From assembly GCA_019044685.2 (NCBI GenBank), contig JAGTXX020000005.1, positions 248,001 to 312,000 on the forward strand: a stretch of 64,000 nt of DNA, read 5' to 3'. Positions 11,531-23,225 of this stretch are shown piece by piece. Under the pieces are notes generated by a model. It did not search any database. It had not been told where the DNA came from and saw only the letters and a program-made list of their open reading frames with translations. The stretch's first letter is position 1; each line of letters opens with the position of its first letter. The position numbers and the translations under genes are program-made. The stretch comes from Nannochloris sp. 'desiccata'. Its lineage: Eukaryota; Chlorophyta; Trebouxiophyceae; Chlorellales; Chlorellaceae.

Positions 11531-13420
11531 ATGTCAACCAAACTGCACTCTGCGGTAGAAGTTGGCCATCTGAGGAAGGTTCGTCGTCTTTTAACAGCAG
11601 ATGGAGCGAATCTTGTAAATGCTGGAGACGGTCTTGCTGAAGAGACCCCTCTCCATTTGGCTGCCAGGCTCGGCAAAGCAGATATAGCTGAGATTTTGTT
11701 AGATTCTGGGGCTGATCCGCAACTCCGTTGTCGTTGTCCGTTTGTTAACAAATTTGATATGAACAACGGACGTGGTGACGCGCTTCACATTGCAGCTGCT
11801 TTTGGTCATGCTTCCGTTATTGAGGTCCTTCTGGCAGCTTGTGAACCCCAAGCTCCAGATGCAGATGGTTATTTTCGTCTTCTCGATTTGACTGCAATGT
11901 ACGGTCACGTAGAAGCTCTGAATCTCCTTTTAGAGCGGTGTCCCATGGACGTTTCTGTTAGAAGCCAAGCTCTGTGCTTTGCACTTGAACATGCCCAAAT
12001 TGAATGTGCACGTGCATTAATTTCAAGTGGTGTTGATGTTACAACACCTCGCCGGCTGTATAGACCTGATGGCAAAGGCATTCGTCCTTTGCAATTTGCA
12101 CTGAGCCCATACAGCGACCCCTGTGACGATCACATATTAAAAACAGAGGAAGAGGCTCTGGAGCTGGTAAAACTTCTTGTAGAGGCTGGAGCTGATGTCA
12201 ATGCCAATGCTACTATTGCGCATAGATTTGGACGATATGATGGCTGTGATGAAGTAAGTATCTTATCGTGTGCTGCTCATTATAAACTGCTGAAGGCGGC
12301 AAACTTTTTGCTAGCGAGCGGCGCTGATTTGAATGCTAAAGACGAAAAGGGCTGGACTGCGCTCCACGTTGCTGTAGCCAGTGGAAATCCAGAAAATGTG
12401 CGACTCTTCCTAGACGCGGGTGCATCGCACCAGGTTACATGGAATATCTGCACTGTATTAGATAATGATAATTATAAGTTTACAAAAAAATGGACTGCCC
12501 TGGATGTTATTGGAATGTGTGACACTCGTATTCTCGACTTGAGAGTGTCGCTCGATTGGAAGAAATATACTTTGATCGGAGATTATACAGAGGTAATTGA
12601 GCTTTTAGTTGAAGATGGAGCTGACATTGAGGCTAAACATGAAACCCGTTACGTTGGGAATACTCTGCTGCACTCGGCATGTTCCATTGCGAATCTCTCG
12701 GCCCCTGCTGGGTTTAAGAAATCTGAATTTGAAAATGGGAACATATGTATGAATACGACTATTCAGAGGTTACTTCCAACTGTTGCAGCCTTCGTAAAAG
12801 CTGGCGCCAACCCCAATTGTCTCAATAGGTTCCACGAGACGCCTCTCCATGTCTTGTTATCCGGAGTTATGAATGCAATTGAAACGGTGTCTGGTAGTTA
12901 TAAATACCACCATGCTTATAATTGGGTCGAAGAAGAAGAGAAACCAAGCATTCAATTACTTTTCCAATGTATATGCCGTACTGTGCGTGTTCTTGCAAGC
13001 GCAGGTGCTGATTTAAATTATAAAAACTTGAGCGGGCGCGACCCTCTGCAGGCTATGATGCATGCTTATAGAGAACATTTCCAATTTAAGAACGATCTCT
13101 ATTTAGAGAGAGCTAACGAGGCCGAAGATATTTCACCTCAAGGGCTGCCTTTTCCACCTCAAAATGAGCTTGATGTGATCGTGGTCGAGCTTGTGCGGTG
13201 TGGTGCTTGCAGCTGGGAGGTAGTTCCTGAACCTTGCTTTTTGCTAGAATCAGCGCTGTTTGATGTATGGAAACGCGGTAATGGTAATGAGCTTCGGTAC
13301 CTTTTCCACAAATTACATTATGATGTTCAGCCTTGTCTAAAAACTGGTCTCCTGGTGCTCAACCGCCTCATGCCGGGAGCGACAGAGGTGCATATGCAGA
13401 TTTTAGCAGCAGCTCTTTAG
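11531..13420 (+). CDS. Ankyrin-repeat protein
   Basis: A single exon of 629 residues. The open frame extends further 5', but the first in-frame ATG is at 11531 ([20 protein letters not shown]), which starts directly with an ankyrin helix. Ankyrin repeats are visible at about residues 5-70 ([20 protein letters not shown]), 85-150, 220-330 ([20 protein letters not shown]), 360-410 and 420-470, separated by degenerate insertions. There is no enzymatic domain, signal peptide or membrane segment, so it is likely an intracellular scaffold; partners cannot be inferred. A polyadenylation-like AATAAA lies about 30 bases after the stop (13450). Confidence 0.8.
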   Translation: MSTKLHSAVEVGHLRKVRRLLTADGANLVNAGDGLAEETPLHLAARLGKADIAEILLDSGADPQLRCRCPFVNKFDMNNGRGDALHIAAAFGHASVIEVLLAACEPQAPDADGYFRLLDLTAMYGHVEALNLLLERCPMDVSVRSQALCFALEHAQIECARALISSGVDVTTPRRLYRPDGKGIRPLQFALSPYSDPCDDHILKTEEEALELVKLLVEAGADVNANATIAHRFGRYDGCDEVSILSCAAHYKLLKAANFLLASGADLNAKDEKGWTALHVAVASGNPENVRLFLDAGASHQVTWNICTVLDNDNYKFTKKWTALDVIGMCDTRILDLRVSLDWKKYTLIGDYTEVIELLVEDGADIEAKHETRYVGNTLLHSACSIANLSAPAGFKKSEFENGNICMNTTIQRLLPTVAAFVKAGANPNCLNRFHETPLHVLLSGVMNAIETVSGSYKYHHAYNWVEEEEKPSIQLLFQCICRTVRVLASAGADLNYKNLSGRDPLQAMMHAYREHFQFKNDLYLERANEAEDISPQGLPFPPQNELDVIVVELVRCGACSWEVVPEPCFLLESALFDVWKRGNGNELRYLFHKLHYDVQPCLKTGLLVLNRLMPGATEVHMQILAAAL

Positions 13421-14292
13421 AATGTCTTTTGAATATTTTTGATACTTTGAATAAAACTATAAATACGTAACTGTTTTCTTTCAATATAATCCATGTTTTT
13501 CCAGGGCCGTCATATTCTACTCCTTCCTCTCCGTTTTTATTTAATTCGCTGTCTTTAAAAAAAACGGGTAGAAATCTCGGTCCAGATGACAAATAGGCAA
13601 TAAAATCAGTGTCTCTAGATACCTACACACCGACTCTTGCTGCACAATCCAGCAATTGTGGGCGAGTGAGGTTCATGTGCTATAGATACCTAACAGTAAA
13701 GCAGCTCTTTGAACTTCATTCATCACATGCTTTCCAGCTTATGCTAACAGAAAACTTTATGATTTTTTTTTCTTTGACAGCCTTTGAATCTACTATGCAT
13801 TTGTTTTTACAATAAACGATGGTTTAATGAAAAAGAAGTCTGTTGTTCAAATAACTCATTATGGAAAAAAACTATGCTGAAAAACCATAGAAACCACATA
13901 TCTCACTCGCTCAAAACAGTTCAAAAGGGCAAAACAAAAGGCGGGAAAAACCCTTGTAAAATTCAAAATTGACAGAGTATTAGCTAACAGGAGAAAGAAA
14001 GAAGGAAGAAGAAGAAGAAAAGGAGTGTACCCGGTCTCGGGGGTGGTCGATGTCGTCAAAGAGAGGAAGAGAAAACTGGGGTTCAATAGAGAAAAAAGAA
14101 AATTGTGTCAACAGCTCCTTGGTTTGAGTTCTTTTTGTTTTGCTCATGCGGAATCAATCAATCAATCAGCATCATCGTATTGTTCAAAACTTTTGAAAAT
14201 TGTTCAGTTCAAGTTCAAGGGACACACAAAGGTTACCCAGTCCCTTTCAATCTTACTGAAAGGAATTTTAACGATCAAATAAGCCAAAAAGC
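13421..14292. other. Convergent intergenic region, nothing recognised
   Basis: About 870 bases between the 3' ends of two converging genes. It is A/T-rich with a purine-rich tract near 13985-14025. Only short unsupported open frames occur; no RNA gene or repeat was seen. Confidence 0.5.
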
Positions 14293-14988
14293 TTAAGAAA
14301 CAGTGGATGCCAGAACATGGCCCCCATAGATCAACAGCGCCACCTGCTGGGCAGCATTGCTGTAGAAAGCCCAGCCAGTAAGAGCTAAGAAAAGTAGGTT
14401 CTGAGCGGCAGGGACTGACTTGGCCTTGGCAGACTCAAAGACCTTGTAGGCAGCAGATAAGCCAAAAGCAGCGACAGCCCACTCAGCAGCGTGGTTGGAG
14501 TAGATGGCATAACCCAAAGTAGCCAACCACAAGGGAAGGGGACCGGGCAAGGCCTGGGCGAGGTAGTACCCGAAGCCAGCGGTGGCACATTGGAAGGCGG
14601 AGATGTGGCCATTGAAGAAGCCCAAAGCAGCAGACGCCAAAAACGTAGGGGCAATGACATTGCCAACGCGATCAGCCTCGAAATTGCCGTTGACAACAGA
14701 GAGCACGACATAGACAAGATTGTAGACAGCGAGAGATGCATAAAGGAGCTCAGGGGTCATAGAAAACTTCTTTGAGACCTCTGAGATGGCCAAACCAGCT
14801 ACTGCAAGGTATCCAGGCAAGTCATTCTTGTCACCAGGGACGGAGGGGAGGCTGGAGGTTCCAGGAAGAGCAGCGATGGGGGTGAAGCGAACACGTCCGA
14901 GATAAGGCCTCACGGACACGACAGAGCGAGCACCAAAGGTGGTGATGGGAGCCTGAATGGCTATGGTGGCGCGTATAGAGGTCTGCAT
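14293..14988 (-). CDS. Predicted plastid multi-pass membrane protein, unknown function
   Basis: A single exon of 231 residues from the ATG at 14988. The first ~45 residues have no acidic residues and are rich in Thr, Ser, Arg and Val, like a chloroplast transit peptide. The remainder contains about five hydrophobic segments (residues ~58-72, 82-100, 110-150, 155-180, 195-225) rich in Ala, Leu and Tyr. No family signature was recognised. It may be a thylakoid or envelope membrane protein conserved in algae, but this is inference from targeting and hydrophobicity only. The codon usage (many GCC/GTC/CTC codons) looks stronger than in its neighbours, which may mean high expression. Confidence 0.7.
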   Translation of the reverse strand: MQTSIRATIAIQAPITTFGARSVVSVRPYLGRVRFTPIAALPGTSSLPSVPGDKNDLPGYLAVAGLAISEVSKKFSMTPELLYASLAVYNLVYVVLSVVNGNFEADRVGNVIAPTFLASAALGFFNGHISAFQCATAGFGYYLAQALPGPLPLWLATLGYAIYSNHAAEWAVAAFGLSAAYKVFESAKAKSVPAAQNLLFLALTGWAFYSNAAQQVALLIYGGHVLASTVS

Positions 14989-15306
14989 CGTCGATAGTTT
15001 GGGTTTGTTATAACTAATTAGTTTCGGAGAATCAACAATTTTCCGGAGATCCGTAGCCTAGGGAGCTGTGAGGGTGTGCAGGGGCGTCAATTAATAGAGT
15101 TACTAATAAATTATAATGTTTTCAAGCTGCTGTTCAGTATCGAATGGCGGAAAATCGCATCGCCAGGTAGGATTTTCAAGATAGCTCCCAGAGTCTTTCT
15201 TCCGAAGAAAGGAAGGCTTCCTGCCAGTCAGTGGCTAGTTTCAATACTTACAGTGTTTTTGTATGATACGGTAGTCTTAAAGGTAGTCTCTCTTTCAGGA
15301 ATTGAG
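14989..15306. other. Divergent intergenic region with a possible 5' UTR intron end
   Basis: About 320 bases between two divergent genes. A pyrimidine tract ending in CAG at 15293-15299 (ctctctttcag) sits just before the ATG of the next gene and looks like a splice acceptor, so a 5' UTR intron is likely. The long upstream open frame (from 15076) shows no coding character. Confidence 0.4.
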
Positions 15307-16445
15307 ATGGAGTCCACCAGTGTGGACACGCTGTTAAAGGCGAACGAGCAACTTCAACAGCAACTGAATCAAGAGCGAGAACTGCGTGAACAAGCTGAAG
15401 ATGATCGATTGAAAATAAAAGTAAGCCATATTTGGGAAATGCATGATGTTAATATTCAATGTACGCTGCGATAACTATTTAAAAATCATACTCTGCCAGT
15501 TGTGATCACCACCAATTTATTTTCTGTTTGCAGCGTGCCCGCGACGAGCTTGCCAAGACAGTCCTAGCACTAGAATACAGAGTATTGGAGGCAGAGGATG
15601 AAGCGGCCAAACTTCTTAAAGAGGTAGAAACCCTCCGTGAAGCCAGCGTAGAGCCATTAAAGGCTTCCTCAATCGGAACAAGTGCCCCTGCTGCTGCCGC
15701 TGCCTCTGAAATAGAAAAGGCATTGCGATCAGATTTGGAAATTCTCCTAAAGGAGCTAGACACAGAGCGCAAAGCCAGCGCTAAACTTCTAAAGGTCGTA
15801 GAATCAGCACAGAATGAAGCTTCCAAAGTTGCTGAAAAATTAGTTGCAGCCGAGAAAACAGTTAGGTCATTAAAACGATCTGGCGGCAAAACATCTGCGG
15901 CTGCAGCAGGTGTGGAGGCAGATGCTACTCCAGAGCAACTTCACGAGCGTATAGCATCACTCAAACACGCTCGAGATAGACTAATTGAAGCATTAGACAC
16001 CCAGGCTGCTGAATCTGAGCGGCTAGGGATTGAAAATACAGCATTAGCAGCAGCGGTTGCAGAGGCTCGAGCGATCGCTGATCTGTGGGAAGCACAAGCG
16101 CAGGAAGCTCTAACCCAGAGCAATAATTTAAAAGACTTACTAGAAGAAAGTGCACAATGGAGTAGCAGTAGCAGTATTGAAAACCAAGTTTCAGAAGAAG
16201 GGGCTTCTGGTGCTAGTGCAGATGCTGCTCATAGCAAGGCGGCTGAAGCAAAATGCCGGGAACTAGAGAACAAGTTCTTTATTGAGCAAGCTCGATGTGC
16301 CTCTTTAGAAGTTCAAGTGCGTTCTTTATGTGCTGAATTAACAAGGGTTGTTGCAGATTCAGCTGCATTGCATAGAGCAGCACAGCCGCTGTTGAGTGAT
16401 GTGGAAATGAGACTGAGTGCATTGTTGAAGACGAGGGTGAGGTAG
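15307..16445 (+). CDS. Coiled-coil protein, unknown function
   Basis: Exons 15307-15420 and 15534-16445 (113-base GT-AG intron, phase 0) encode 341 residues. Nearly the whole protein is predicted long alpha-helix with heptad-like spacing, rich in Ala, Glu, Leu and Lys: ANEQLQQQLNQERELREQAE near the start, then repeated EALK/RDELAK-type blocks to residue ~300. There is a small disordered Ser-rich break around residue 240. No catalytic motif, signal or membrane segment. Candidates are a structural or tethering protein, but no family could be assigned. Confidence 0.7.
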
Positions 16446-16933
16446 GGGCGACAGCAAGAGAGCGGTAGGTGGCGGTGTTTAGCAAAAACGTTGTGTACTA
16501 GCAGATAAAGGCCTTTAGTTAAAGTGCATGAGTTAATTTCTAGGACGTACAAATTGTTGTTTGTTGTACAGTGAGAATATACGGTTAAATAACCAACTCA
16601 TTTTAAGTGGGGTTGTAAAACAACTTTTACAACTTGAAGCCCAGCACACAGCACAATGCTGACGTAGGAAGAAAGCGAAAAAGGTCCTCCTCGCGACACT
16701 ACAAAACTTATTCCTAATTACTACGTAATCTAAAGCCTTATTTATGCTGTTCTAGTTTCTCCTAGGCTTAAACTACTCGCTATAAAACACATCCAAGGCT
16801 TGTTTCTGTCAATTGACAAAGCATCTTTTCCTGGTTGGGTTTTTCTTGCAATACCATACTCAGGACTATTTTCGCGCTTCTTATAGCTATTACCCTGGCT
16901 TCGCCTACTTTTCTAAACCGCCGTTTGGTAACA
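16446..16933. other. Intergenic spacer
   Basis: About 490 bases without a convincing gene. The frame upstream of the next ATG is open from a TGA at 16814 and encodes a hydrophobic stretch (about residues -25 to -10 relative to the ATG) but contains no ATG. This could be chance, or part of an upstream exon encoding a leader. Confidence 0.4.
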
Positions 16934-18538
16934 ATGCCTGGCAGAACTCGTGACGAAGGAGTTTTGCAGGCAATTAGGAGGGCTGCCATGGTGCCTCGCC
17001 CTGGTCAGACTCTCGTCCGCTCTATACTAGACACTATTCCCTCGGAAAGCAAGTTTGTCCTTATTGGAGAAGCATCGCACGGTACAGATGAATTTTATCG
17101 CCTCAGAGGGGACATTACAAGGGCCTTAATTACTGAGAGAGGTTTCAATGCAATAGCTGTGGAAGCCGACTTTCCGGATGCTTTTCGAGCCAACCTGTAT
17201 GTGCGGGGTCTAAATAACGACACTTCTCCTGAGGAAGCACTTGGAGATTTTATTAGATTCCCTACCTGGATGTGGCGCAACACAGCAGTTCGAGATTTTC
17301 TGTCATGGCTGCGCCAGCACAACGATAAGATAGCTGGAGGCGGAGTCGGTGCAGATAAAGTAGGATTTTATGGTGTTGATGTGTACAGTATGCACTCTTC
17401 TGCAGCCAGAGTGGTAGAATATCTCAATAGAGTCGATCCAGAAGCAGCAAAAAGGGTTCAGCAACGATATGAGTGCTTTGACCGCTACGGGGAAGATGCT
17501 CACCTGTACGCCAGAGCAACCGGTCTCTACGGTGCCCCTTCCTGTGCCAATGACGCCTTGTCTGCGTTATCTGAAGTTTTACGTAGTGCAGGTGCCCGTG
17601 CACAGGCTGGAGATGGAGAGATGGGCTGGGAGCAACAATTTGCTGCAGAGTGTAATGCAGCGTGTGTCTCTGGTGCGGAGGCGTACTACAGAAATATGTT
17701 TTTCGGCGAGGAATTAACCTGGAATTTGCGGGATACTCACTTTGCCGACACAGTTGCTCGAATCCAAAACCATTTGACCTCGCGCATGGTTCGTGCCGGG
17801 AGAATTGGAGGTGACAGCAAAAGTGATACTGCTTCTGCTTCTGCTGCTGCTAAAGTTGTCGTTTGGGCACATAATAGCCACCTTGGTGATGCTTCTGCAA
17901 CCGACATGGGTAAAATGAGAGGTGAAATAAATCTTGGCCAGCTTATGAGACAGCGTTATGGTGCTGCTGGTAGTAGCGATGGCCATAGTAAGGTTTTTAA
18001 TATTGGGTTTTCTTGTAATAGTGGTACAGTAGCCGCAGCTGATGAGTGGGACTCTCCGGGTCAGAAGAAGCACGTACGACCTGGGATGCCGGGGAGCTAT
18101 GAGGCGTTGTTTCATGAGGTGGGGCTTCCTGCTTTTGCTTTAAAACTCCGCGCAGAAAGCGGAGGAGGAGGAGGAGGAGGAGGAGGCTCTAAAAGGATCA
18201 AGACGAGCGATGGCGGTGAAAGAGCGGAAGAAAACAAAGAAGGAGAGGATTTCGCTGTCCCTGAAAAAGACCAAAATCAAGAAGAAAAAGAGGTTCAAGA
18301 GCAGCTTTGTGCTGCACTTGCTGGACCTTTATTAGAAAGAGCCATCGGTGTTATTTACCGGCCTCGTACTGAACGACAAAGCCACTATTTCTACGCAGAG
18401 CTGCCTAAACAGTTTGATTTGATGATTCACATAGATAAGACGCACGCTGTCAAACCTTTGGAGCCATCACATCCTTCCTGGGAAAAAGAACATCTGGCAA
18501 AAGAAGATTTACCTGAGACATATCCATTTGCCGTCTAG
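16934..18538 (+). CDS. Erythromycin-esterase-family hydrolase
   Basis: A single exon of 534 residues from the first in-frame ATG at 16934. The fold is marked by the conserved GEASHGTDEFYRLRGDI motif near residues 45-60 (active-site His and Glu of the EreA/EreB/DUF family), VEADFPDA near 75, YGVDVYSMH near 145 and VVWAHNSHLGD near 310. Bacterial Ere enzymes hydrolyse the macrolide lactone, but the family is broad and most eukaryotic members are uncharacterised, so macrolide resistance should not be assumed. Around residue 410 a run of about nine glycines from a GGA microsatellite opens a charged insertion that splits the C-terminal part and is likely a surface loop. The end of the domain (YRPRTERQSHYFYAELPKQF) is intact. 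Confidence 0.85.
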   Translation: MPGRTRDEGVLQAIRRAAMVPRPGQTLVRSILDTIPSESKFVLIGEASHGTDEFYRLRGDITRALITERGFNAIAVEADFPDAFRANLYVRGLNNDTSPEEALGDFIRFPTWMWRNTAVRDFLSWLRQHNDKIAGGGVGADKVGFYGVDVYSMHSSAARVVEYLNRVDPEAAKRVQQRYECFDRYGEDAHLYARATGLYGAPSCANDALSALSEVLRSAGARAQAGDGEMGWEQQFAAECNAACVSGAEAYYRNMFFGEELTWNLRDTHFADTVARIQNHLTSRMVRAGRIGGDSKSDTASASAAAKVVVWAHNSHLGDASATDMGKMRGEINLGQLMRQRYGAAGSSDGHSKVFNIGFSCNSGTVAAADEWDSPGQKKHVRPGMPGSYEALFHEVGLPAFALKLRAESGGGGGGGGGSKRIKTSDGGERAEENKEGEDFAVPEKDQNQEEKEVQEQLCAALAGPLLERAIGVIYRPRTERQSHYFYAELPKQFDLMIHIDKTHAVKPLEPSHPSWEKEHLAKEDLPETYPFAV

Positions 18539-18923
18539 TCTAGTTGTTATTTTATGAGTTGGCTGTTTTGCATGTCTATTTCCCTGTATGCTAGTGCACG
18601 CATTGGTCCATTAGTTGTGCTTATAGACGATTTCTCATATTTATTATGCATCAAACCCTCCTAAGAACAAAATGAAACACAAAAACAATGCATCTCCCTT
18701 TCTTGCATCGGCACCAGCACTTTTGTTGTTATTGACATAATGTAAGTGCATCATCATTTTACTAAACGTGGTCTTAAAGAGGTTTTTAAGTTGCGTATAT
18801 ATGTAACATAAACATGTCAGGATATCAAAAACAGATTATGGGGCAAATGCATTCTTAATATAATAAACATAATTGACCCCCTACTTTCTACTTTATTGAA
18901 TATAAAAAGACTAGTCTGGCCGT
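18539..18923. other. Convergent 3' region, nothing recognised
   Basis: About 385 AT-rich bases between the 3' ends of the esterase and MO25 genes. No feature seen. Confidence 0.5.
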
Positions 18924-20298
18924 TTATTCCGGCGGCAATGGCTTGAGATCAGCTATTTCTCGGATAATAACAGCCTTCTCTTCCTGGAATTGAGGATCCT
19001 CTGCAAAAGTTAATTGGAAACAAAAACTCAGAGAACTATTTTTTGAAGTTCAAAACCTTTTCCGTTCCCTGGCAAAAAACACAGTCAGCCTCATATTCTT
19101 TATTAATGCCTCTCACCTCTTTCACTTTGGAATGTTTCCAGGTACCCCAACAACTTTTCCTTATTATTTAACAGCACCTCAATCACTGGACGTGTCTTAT
19201 TCGGATTCGCCACAAAAACTTTGAAAACATGAAACGCTTCAAATTGAATTGATTTTGAAGAATCTTTCAACAGATTCATCATAACCTTCAAATTAGCCAC
19301 GTCGCTGACATATACCATCATCGCCTTGACATTGGATCGATCCAAGAGTAATTCCCCCAGCAATTTCACGCTTTGACGACGAGTCACGTAATTGGAACTT
19401 TCCAGCAACATCCGATAATTTTCCAAAAAATCGGCGTAGTGTTCAGTTAAATAAACCGATACGACTGCTTTATGCCGTGTTAAGATGTCTTTCAACGTTA
19501 AAAATGCGTCAGATGCGATTTCAAAGTTATCTAAATCCATTTTAGAGAATAGATCTCTAAATAATTCATTATCATTGATAACCAATTTGGCTAATTCTTC
19601 GTGTCGGATGCATTCTCTAAACATTTGACCACAAGATAAAGCAATTTCTGGTCTTTCATAGCCTTCAAATAAGGAATAAATTAATTCCAGATGGTTTTTC
19701 ATATAGACTAACCCAGGCCTGGAGCCGTCTTCTTCTTCTATACGCATAATAGCGCTGAAAATTGAAGCAACGTCCTTCCGGCTTTCGAATTCAAGCATTG
19801 GTAAGCATTCAATCATTTCACCGACAAGATCGCTGCGACATGCTTCGTGGGCTATAATGAGAGCGTTTTCTTTGCTTGCGTGCTCCTCGTCTTCCCCGAA
19901 CATGCACTCCTTTAGAAAGAGAGAGGGAAAAGATAATAAAAAAAATTAAAGACGGCAGAAAGGATTGATTAATAGATTATTTTCAAGTTTTAGCAATAAG
20001 TTCCTAAAAGAACCGGAGAACGCTGGAAAACGAGAACAATACTATTAGGTAAAACCTATAGCGACCAATTAGTCAAGAATTAACGCTGGAAAGGTTGCCT
20101 ATACCCTAAGTTAAACCCTCTGCCCCGTCGACAATCACCACCGCTTCTCACCTTGATTCCACCAAGCAGACGTGCAAGCTCATCAACAATCCTCTCTTGC
20201 GAGCTTTCATATGGCAATCTAACAAAAGCTTGATGTGCTTTTTGTGCAAGCTCAGTTGGCGTTTTCACGCTCAGCCTTTTAAAAATGCGTGCAGCCAT
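18924..20298 (-). CDS. MO25: MO25/CAB39 scaffold protein
   Basis: Three exons, 20152-20298, 19117-19909 and 18924-19000, joined by GT-AG introns of 242 and 116 bases, give 338 residues, the normal family length. The N-terminus MAARIFKRLSVKTPTELAQ is the usual MO25 start. The helical-repeat core includes RPEIALSCGQMFRECIRHEE, FEIASDAFLTLKDILTRHKA, NYVTRRQSVKLLGELLLDR and FHVFKVFVANPNKTRP, all near-invariant in the family. MO25 binds STE20-type/GCK kinases (and LKB1-STRAD in animals) and activates them allosterically; in plants and fungi it works with SIK1/Cot-1-type pathways in growth and cytokinesis. The exon 2/3 junction restores SER-EDPQFQEEK as in other members. Confidence 0.95.
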
Positions 20299-20875
20299 CA
20301 ACAAAACCTCACTGGACTCTTTTTATAGACTCAAATGGCTATGATAATCTTTGGAACTACTAATAGACTTTCTTGAGATGTGATTTTTGGATAAAGATCT
20401 CAGAAAAAGTGGATTAAAGCCCTCAAACCCTGAGATTGATCACCAATGACGCTATACTGTTTAATCTATTCGTCTCAGCGATGGCTGATCCCTCAGGATT
20501 GGCATATATCTTATATGCGATTTTAAGAGACAACTTGCCACCGCTATTTGCCCAGTTTTAGTAAGAAACCCCGCGGCGCTCTTCCCAAGCTCAGTGCTTA
20601 GCTTCTCCCTGTGGCGCCCCGATGAAGGCTCTTGATAGCCCATAATATAAAGCTGGTCTGTTAATTTCACATATTTGGCATCATCTACGTACTGCTAAGT
20701 CCACAGAATAAGAAAAGCAAATTTCAGTTGTGCTGCTTCTGTGATTTACAGCTCACAATTCAAATCCGCTCTGAAACCACCACCACCACCGTCACCATTC
20801 CTTCTTACTTACTTTCTTTCTTTCTTTTCCTCGCCGAAACGCTCCTGCTCTTCCTTTCTGCTTGCTCATTCTCCA
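20299..20875. other. Intergenic spacer, nothing recognised
   Basis: About 580 bases upstream of MO25 and downstream of the acyl-CoA dehydrogenase. Short open frames lack coding character. A CT-rich tract lies around 20800-20840. Confidence 0.5.
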
Positions 20876-22274
20876 ACCTTATCTAGCTCCCTATTAATGA
20901 TTACCCGCATGACCTCATTTGTACCCTGCAAACAACAATGAAAAGAGAATAGAATCAGCACTTTACTATCAAAAACAACAAAGCAAATTTTAAGGTATCC
21001 TTCTTTCGTACCTCTAAAATCGAGTGCACTCTCAGGTCTCTCAGAATCCTTTCTATTGGATATTCTTTCAAGTATCCATACCCTCCTAGCAGCTGTAAAG
21101 CATCATTTGCCACGTCAAAGCAAGCATCGGTTGCAAACCTTTTCGCCATCGCCGCCTGCAAAGTGGCAGCAGGAAATTTCGCATCCATTGCAGCAGCTGC
21201 ATGCCGTACCATCAACCTCGAAGCGTGTAAAGTCGTTGCCATATCTGCAATTTTGAATTGAATTCCTTGAAATTCACTTACTGCTTTGCCAAACTGCTTC
21301 CGGTGTTTCACATAATCTCGAGCTGTATCAAGAGAAAATTGAGCTCCGCCAAGAGAACACGCTGCAATATTGATACGTCCCCCATCTAAAGCTTGCATAG
21401 CAATCTTAAATCCTTCACCTTCCTGGCCAATACGTTGTGATTCGGGGATTTTCACGCTGTCAAACATAACCGCTGTTGTTGGTTGAGCATTCCACCCCAT
21501 TTTTTCTTCTTTTTTACCAAAACTTAGTCCTGGAGTATCTTTTTCAACTACAAATGCTGAAATGCCTTTCGATCCGGAAGTTGGATCTCCAGTACGGGCC
21601 ATAACAAGGTAGATATCACTTACCCCGCCACCGCTAATAAACGCCTTGGAGCCATCTAAAATGTAATCTTCTCCTTTCTTTTTAGCACTTGTTTTCATAC
21701 CTGCAGCGTCGCTACCAGATCCAGGTTCGGTCAAACAATAGGAAGCAAGCTTCTCCATGGTAGAAAGACAAGGAACGTATGCATCTCGCTGCTCTGGATT
21801 GCCCCACTTGTCGATAACCCCTGCCACCATGTTGTGTATACTAAGATATGCAGTCACAGGGACATCCCCATAAGATAGGGCTTCAAAAATAACAGCAGCA
21901 TCGGCACGGCCAAGTCCACTGCCGCCTACGTCTTCTGAAACGTATATGCCTCCGAAACCAAGAGCTGCTGCCTCTTGAAGAACGCCCACTGGGAAATGAT
22001 GCTCTGCATCCCACTGAGCAGATTGGGGGGCTAGTCTTTCCCGTGCAAAGTCTTCTGCAACACGTTGAAACTCAGCTTGCTCTCCACTAAGAGTAAAATC
22101 TGAAGACGAAGCTGGTGAAAAGTCATTGTTGCTGCCCATGGGATCTGGTAGGGATGCAGCAGAAAAAGTTCGAATGAACTTCTGAGTGGCTATTCCTCGA
22201 TAATCCAAAGATGCGCCCTTGGATGATTGTAGTAGAGATGAATATGCTCTTCGTAATGCCTGGTGGAGCGACAT
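20876..22274 (-). CDS. ACAD8: Isobutyryl-CoA dehydrogenase (ACAD8-type), mitochondrial
   Basis: Exons 21012-22274 and 20876-20935 (76-base intron) give 440 residues. Residues 1-45 are Arg/Ser/Ala-rich, a mitochondrial presequence. The acyl-CoA dehydrogenase domains follow: N-terminal helices ([20 protein letters not shown]), the flavin-contacting [14 protein letters not shown] near 180-195, and [14 protein letters not shown]. The C-terminal helical domain contains [20 protein letters not shown] and [18 protein letters not shown]. The catalytic Glu is in HSILE-GTNEVM, exactly at the exon junction. The sequence follows the ACAD8 pattern throughout (for example [30 protein letters not shown]). 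It is an FAD enzyme of valine catabolism in the matrix, passing electrons to ETF. A related short/branched-chain substrate cannot be excluded. Confidence 0.92.
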
Positions 22275-23225
22275 TGAAGCGAGCTTTGATAAAATAGTAG
22301 CGCTGATCTCTATGTTTTTGAATTAGACGTTTTTTTTGGAATTTGCGAAAAGGATCTGGTGGCGCAGGCCAAGAAATTTATGCCACAGCAATGCTATGGA
22401 ATAAAGGAATAGTAGAAATGATTCTTACGCCTCAAAAACGCTTCGAGTGATTATGACCTACGGAAGTCTCAACTGCTTGCGTGGACTTTCGAGAATAATT
22501 CTTCTCAGAATTTTTAAACTGCTCAAAACCTGTCAGTGGCAATTAAAGTATCATTTTTGTTTTAAATAAATATTCTAGAACACAATAACCCACGAGTGCT
22601 AATCAAGTAATTATAATATAATTTACGCAGAAATAAGGATGATGAAAGTGAAAGTGAAAGGTGGGTATAATACCAATCAAAGAGGTGAAGGGGTGAGCGG
22701 AGAGAGAGGAGAGGAGGGCAGTAAAAATAAAATAATATATCACGATAAAATAAAAAAGTGAAGGATGAATAAAACGGATGCAATAGTTTTGTACGGGTTA
22801 AAGTATGATACTGACGAGATGATGCTCTACGGGCCAACCAAAGAAGCACCGCGAAGTACAAAAGGGATAAAATTAACGAAATAACAAACTTTGAAAAAAA
22901 AAAGACGGAACAATTTTTGCATAAAAGATCAAAGGTGGATTGATTGCTATACTCAGCACTCTAATCAGATTTTTCAAGTTCTTTGTTGCCAGAGATAAAG
23001 GAATAGGTATGCAAAAAAGAAGAGAGGGGATAAAAGAAAGGTGATGGGCTGCGAAGAGAAAAAGCTGCGAAGAGAAAATTCACTCCCAAGGAAACGATGG
23101 TAGATTCGTATAAAAGAATTGTAGACGCACAAAATAGATCATATTTCATCGATTCGGCATGCTAATAGTGCGATGTGAAGGTAGAAAACTTTTGAAAAAA
23201 GCTTCAAGCGATTTACTCTTCATTT
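22275..23225. other. Intergenic spacer, nothing recognised
   Basis: About 950 AT-rich bases. The + strand is purine-rich between ~22620 and 23060 (many gag/gaa/aga runs). Open frames on the opposite strand are low-complexity Ser/Phe/Leu and not credible. No RNA or repeat identified. Confidence 0.5.
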
